A DNA stretch of 64,000 nucleotides from the NCBI RefSeq assembly GCF_004803475.1, contig NZ_SRKY01000005.1:248001-312000 (forward strand), in the 5' to 3' direction. Source of the stretch: Aliishimia ponticola. GTDB taxonomy: Bacteria > Pseudomonadota > Alphaproteobacteria > Rhodobacterales > Rhodobacteraceae. The notes beneath the pieces were generated by a model. It was given only the letters and a program-made list of their open reading frames with translations, was not told the DNA's origin and ran no database searches. The translations under genes were made by a program, and so were the position numbers. Shown piece by piece: positions 61,198-64,000 of this stretch (the first letter of the stretch is position 1; the number at the start of each line of letters is the position of its first letter).

Positions 61198-62076
61198 GTG
61201 CAGTACGACATCACGTTGACGATCGAATACAGCTATGACGGTGCGTCCGATCATGCGCGCAATCTGCTGCATCTGTTGCCGCTGCATGTCCCCGGCGTGC
61301 AAGACGTGACTGCAAGCCTGCTGACCGTGGACCCGATGCCGCAGGAGCGTTGGGACGGGCCGGATTTCTTCGGTAACATCGCCACATGGGTGTCCCATCT
61401 GGAAGCGATTGACGCGATCACCATGTCGCTCAAGACCAAGGTCAATCGGCGGTCCTCTCCTCTTGGGATGGATATTTCCGCCGGCCTCGCCACGCTCGGC
61501 TCGGATATCGACGCCATTCAAAGCCTTGCGCCCGATGCGCCGCACCACTTCCTTGGCCGGTCGCCGCGCGTGGCGCCAGCGGCAGAGATGACGGAATTCG
61601 CGCGTCAGCAGATCATCGAAGGAATGAGCACGCTCAGCGCGGTGCAGGCCATTGGTCGCGCGTTGCATGATTACCTTGATTTCGATGCGGCAGCCACGGA
61701 TGTGGACACGCCTGCCGCCGAAGCCTTCGCCCATCGTCACGGGGTGTGCCAGGACTTCAGCCATATCATGATCGCCTGCCTGCGGGGCATTGGCATTCCC
61801 GCGGGCTATGTGTCCGGGTTTCTGCGCACGGTGCCGCCGCCGGGGCAAAAACGCATGGAAGGGGCTGATGCCATGCATGCCTGGGTGCGCGCGTGGTGCG
61901 GCACGGATATGGGCTGGATCGAGTATGACCCGACCAATGCGATCATGGTCGAAGATGACCATATCATCGTGGCCTATGGTCGGGACTACTCAGACGTGTC
62001 GCCTGTGCGGGGGGTCATGCGCTCTTCAGGTGGGCACGATACCAAACACTACGTTGACGTTTTGCCGGTGGACTAG
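61198..62076 (+). CDS. Transglutaminase-like cysteine protease/ligase
   Basis: 292 residues from the GTG at 61198, four bases after the ATP-grasp stop. N-terminal beta domain (YDITLTIEYSYDGASDHARN) and catalytic core with C184 (HGVCQDFSHI), H227 (DAMHAWVRAW) and D244 (IEYDPTNA). Cytosolic, no signal peptide. Proteins like this accompany the ATP-grasp/alpha-E pair and are thought to trim or crosslink its product. Last gene of the operon; convergent with the sensor kinase eight bases on. Confidence 0.94.
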   Translation: MQYDITLTIEYSYDGASDHARNLLHLLPLHVPGVQDVTASLLTVDPMPQERWDGPDFFGNIATWVSHLEAIDAITMSLKTKVNRRSSPLGMDISAGLATLGSDIDAIQSLAPDAPHHFLGRSPRVAPAAEMTEFARQQIIEGMSTLSAVQAIGRALHDYLDFDAAATDVDTPAAEAFAHRHGVCQDFSHIMIACLRGIGIPAGYVSGFLRTVPPPGQKRMEGADAMHAWVRAWCGTDMGWIEYDPTNAIMVEDDHIIVAYGRDYSDVSPVRGVMRSSGGHDTKHYVDVLPVD

Positions 62077-62083
62077 AAGCCGG

Positions 62084-64000
62084 TTAAAGCGCGCTGTCAT
62101 GCTCCGCCTCGTCTGCTGCGGGAAGCCAGATGTCGAAGGCGGCCCCGCCCTCGTCGCGGTTGCGCACGGTGATCAGCCCCCCGGCGCGCTGAACCAAGGC
62201 CTGACTGATCGACAGGCCCAGCCCAGTGCCTTCGGCCTGTTTAGTCGTGAAGAACGGATCGAACACCGACCCGATCTTATCCTCGGGGATTCCCGGCCCG
62301 GTATCCGCAACGGTCAGGCGGACACCGGCCTGTCCGTTCCTTTCCTGCGCCTCCAGCCGCAATTCGAGCGTGCCATCATGCCCCATCGCCTGCGCGGCGT
62401 TCATCACAAGGTTCACGACAACCTGTTGCAACTCGCCCGGATCGGCCTGCACAAAAGGCGCGTCCCCGAGCGTGCATTTGACGTCGATATGGCCTTTGCT
62501 CAGCACGTGATCCACCAGTACGAGACAGTCTTCGACCACCCCGGCAAGCGATACCGCGCTGGTATATTCCGCGAAATCTCCGGGGCGCGCGAATTTCAGT
62601 AGCTTGCCGACAATGGCTTGAATCCGTGCGATCTGGCGGTCCACCAAGGTGAGTTCCGTTTCAACCAGATTGGCATCATCGCCCAGCGTGGCGCGCACCA
62701 CGTCCATATTGCCCTGTATTACCGCCACGGGGTTGTTGATCTCATGCGCGACACCGGCGGTGATCTCGCCAATCGCGGCGAGCTTTTCGCTCATCACCAG
62801 TTGGCGATAGGTCTCTTCCAACTTCTCGTTCGCGGTGCGCAGTTCCGCCGTGCGCTGATCGACAAGGACGTTTAGGTCTTCGGCATAGGATCGCAAGCGT
62901 TCGTCCCGCTCTTGCACCTGATCCAGAAGATCGTCGAGATGCGACGACACTTGCCCGATTTCGTCGCGCCGGGCCACTTGGCCATTGCGCGCGGACAAAT
63001 CGCCCCGGCCGACTTTGCGCATCGTGTCGGTCATCCGCTCAAGCGGGGTGAAAACGCCCCGCGCCAGCCATAGAAAAGCGGGTACGGTCAGCACCAGGAC
63101 CCCGGCCAGCGCCGCGCCGACGGACCAGATCGCCGCCTGTTTGTCGGCGGCGAAGGGCGCTTCGAGAAACCCGACATACAGCATCCCGACACGCTTGCCG
63201 AAACTGTCGGTGAGGGGAAGATAGCCGGAGATATACCAGTCATTCACCACGAATGCGCGGTTCAGCCACGTTTTCCCGTCGTCCAGAACGGCGCCGCGCA
63301 CCACCGCCGATACCCGCGTGCCAAGGGCGCGTACTTCTTCGAACAGGCGCACATTCGTCGAAACGCGCACATCGTCCAGAAACAGCGTCGCGGTGCCCTG
63401 CAATTCGCCGCCCGTGACCGCGTTCAGATAGACTAATGCGTTGATCGTATCGATGAATTGCAGGTTGCGGTTCAGCAGGACGCCCCCGACCAGAACGCCG
63501 GTACGCCCGGCGATGCGGACGGGGTTCGTCGCGTGCAGCACCATGCCGCGATCCTCGACGGCGCGGCCTGTGGGTACGGCGGCTTGTGTCTCTATCAGGG
63601 GGATCTTGGCGCGGGCGGCGAGCTCGGGTGACAGTGTCTCCAAGTCCTTTGCCGAGAAGACGTCGATCTGCGTGTCCGACTGCCCTGTCAGCGCGGTCGC
63701 GATCACGGGCCAGCGTTCGGCTGCGGCGCGTGCGTCATCGGCGGATAGATAGTACAGAAAATCCAGCCCCAGTTCGTCGCGTTTCGCATCAAAGAACGCG
63801 CGACCTTCGCCATTACCGGCGGTGAGCGCCAGCGCAAAATCGACAGAGCCGGCGACCGCGAGCAAGTCGTCGCTGGTTTCGACCATCAGCCGCGCCAGAT
63901 ATTGTTCGGCGATGCGCAGATCGCTTTCCACCTTGGAGATCAGAAGTTCGTCGTAATCCGCGCTCCATCTTGTGATGGCGATCAACAGGGCAAGCGGTAG
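62084..64000 (-). CDS. Membrane sensor histidine kinase (5' end beyond window)
   Basis: At least 638 residues; the frame stays open to the right edge, where LPLALLIAITRW is the end of the first membrane helix. A periplasmic sensor of about 240 residues follows (CACHE-like by layout), a second helix (AIWSVGAALAGVLVLTVPAF), a HAMP domain, a coiled coil (VDQRTAELRTANEKLEETYR), HisKA with GVAHEINNPVAVIQGN, and HATPase (NLVMNAAQAMG, DTGPGIPEDKIGSVFDPFFT, GTGLGLSI). The NPVA form of the H-box belongs to the NtrY/DctB-like class that partners NtrC-type regulators. No regulator is adjacent in the window; the GAFTGA-less regulator 16 kb away is a possible but unproven partner. Confidence 0.92.
   Translation of the reverse strand, partial: LPLALLIAITRWSADYDELLISKVESDLRIAEQYLARLMVETSDDLLAVAGSVDFALALTAGNGEGRAFFDAKRDELGLDFLYYLSADDARAAAERWPVIATALTGQSDTQIDVFSAKDLETLSPELAARAKIPLIETQAAVPTGRAVEDRGMVLHATNPVRIAGRTGVLVGGVLLNRNLQFIDTINALVYLNAVTGGELQGTATLFLDDVRVSTNVRLFEEVRALGTRVSAVVRGAVLDDGKTWLNRAFVVNDWYISGYLPLTDSFGKRVGMLYVGFLEAPFAADKQAAIWSVGAALAGVLVLTVPAFLWLARGVFTPLERMTDTMRKVGRGDLSARNGQVARRDEIGQVSSHLDDLLDQVQERDERLRSYAEDLNVLVDQRTAELRTANEKLEETYRQLVMSEKLAAIGEITAGVAHEINNPVAVIQGNMDVVRATLGDDANLVETELTLVDRQIARIQAIVGKLLKFARPGDFAEYTSAVSLAGVVEDCLVLVDHVLSKGHIDVKCTLGDAPFVQADPGELQQVVVNLVMNAAQAMGHDGTLELRLEAQERNGQAGVRLTVADTGPGIPEDKIGSVFDPFFTTKQAEGTGLGLSISQALVQRAGGLITVRNRDEGGAAFDIWLPAADEAEHDSAL

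Noticed and set aside
57318-61214. Two long minus-strand frames across the ATP-grasp/transglutaminase operon
   Set aside because: Shadows of coupled plus-strand genes with intact catalytic residues.

Overview
The window looks like chromosome from a marine or aquatic Rhodobacterales (Roseobacter/Rhodobacter-type alphaproteobacterium). DNA is GC-rich throughout with no strand- or composition-marked island, transposase, integrase, tRNA, rRNA or CRISPR seen. Taxon hints are family-level: the MoxR-DUF58-DUF4159 operon, a zinc-ribbon DinB, a DUF4444-type biotin ligase next to an Mrp ATPase, and an NtrC-like regulator without the GAFTGA loop.

Layout. 1-12 kb: recQ and yaaA, then on the minus strand a soluble hybrid histidine kinase and a tightly coupled four-gene MoxR/DUF58/DUF4159/vWA-like membrane operon. 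12-25 kb: housekeeping and repair genes (DUF1285, hydroxypyruvate isomerase-like, polA, zf-CHCC protein, dnaE2 with a shortened C-terminus, an AhpD-like protein and its divergent TetR regulator with two identical operators, dinB, aldo/keto reductase, NUDIX, pyrF). 25-28 kb: clpB with a sigma32-type promoter and a strong terminator.

28-47 kb is the most interesting part: a formate dehydrogenase (FDH) locus with its own metal supply. It holds a tungstate-type ABC transporter (tupBCA), DUF6505/biotin-ligase/Mrp/DUF6494 genes, a cytochrome whose N-terminal half looks like a shrunken TupA, a polyferredoxin, DUF3305/DUF3306, a TorD chaperone, a Tat-leader mini-protein, FDH alpha/beta/gamma subunits, a seven-blade WD40-cytochrome c fusion, a 41-residue membrane peptide, an NtrC-like response regulator and DUF2478. 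Tungstate (or molybdate) uptake, cofactor-enzyme assembly, Tat export, and periplasmic electron transfer to quinone/cytochrome c appear to be encoded together. Four consecutive perfect hairpins lie between the beta and gamma subunit genes, and a TGGAC-N5-GTCCA palindrome before the FDH operon has a close match before tupB.

47-55 kb: a LacI-controlled sugar operon (xylose isomerase, TIM-barrel isomerase, Gfo/Idh/MocA oxidoreductase, RbsACB-type ABC transporter) with paired LacI operators, but no sugar kinase. 55-62 kb: a three-gene transglutaminase / circularly permuted ATP-grasp-alpha-E / transglutaminase operon, a family predicted to make and process an unknown peptide. 62-64 kb: a membrane sensor histidine kinase running off the right edge.
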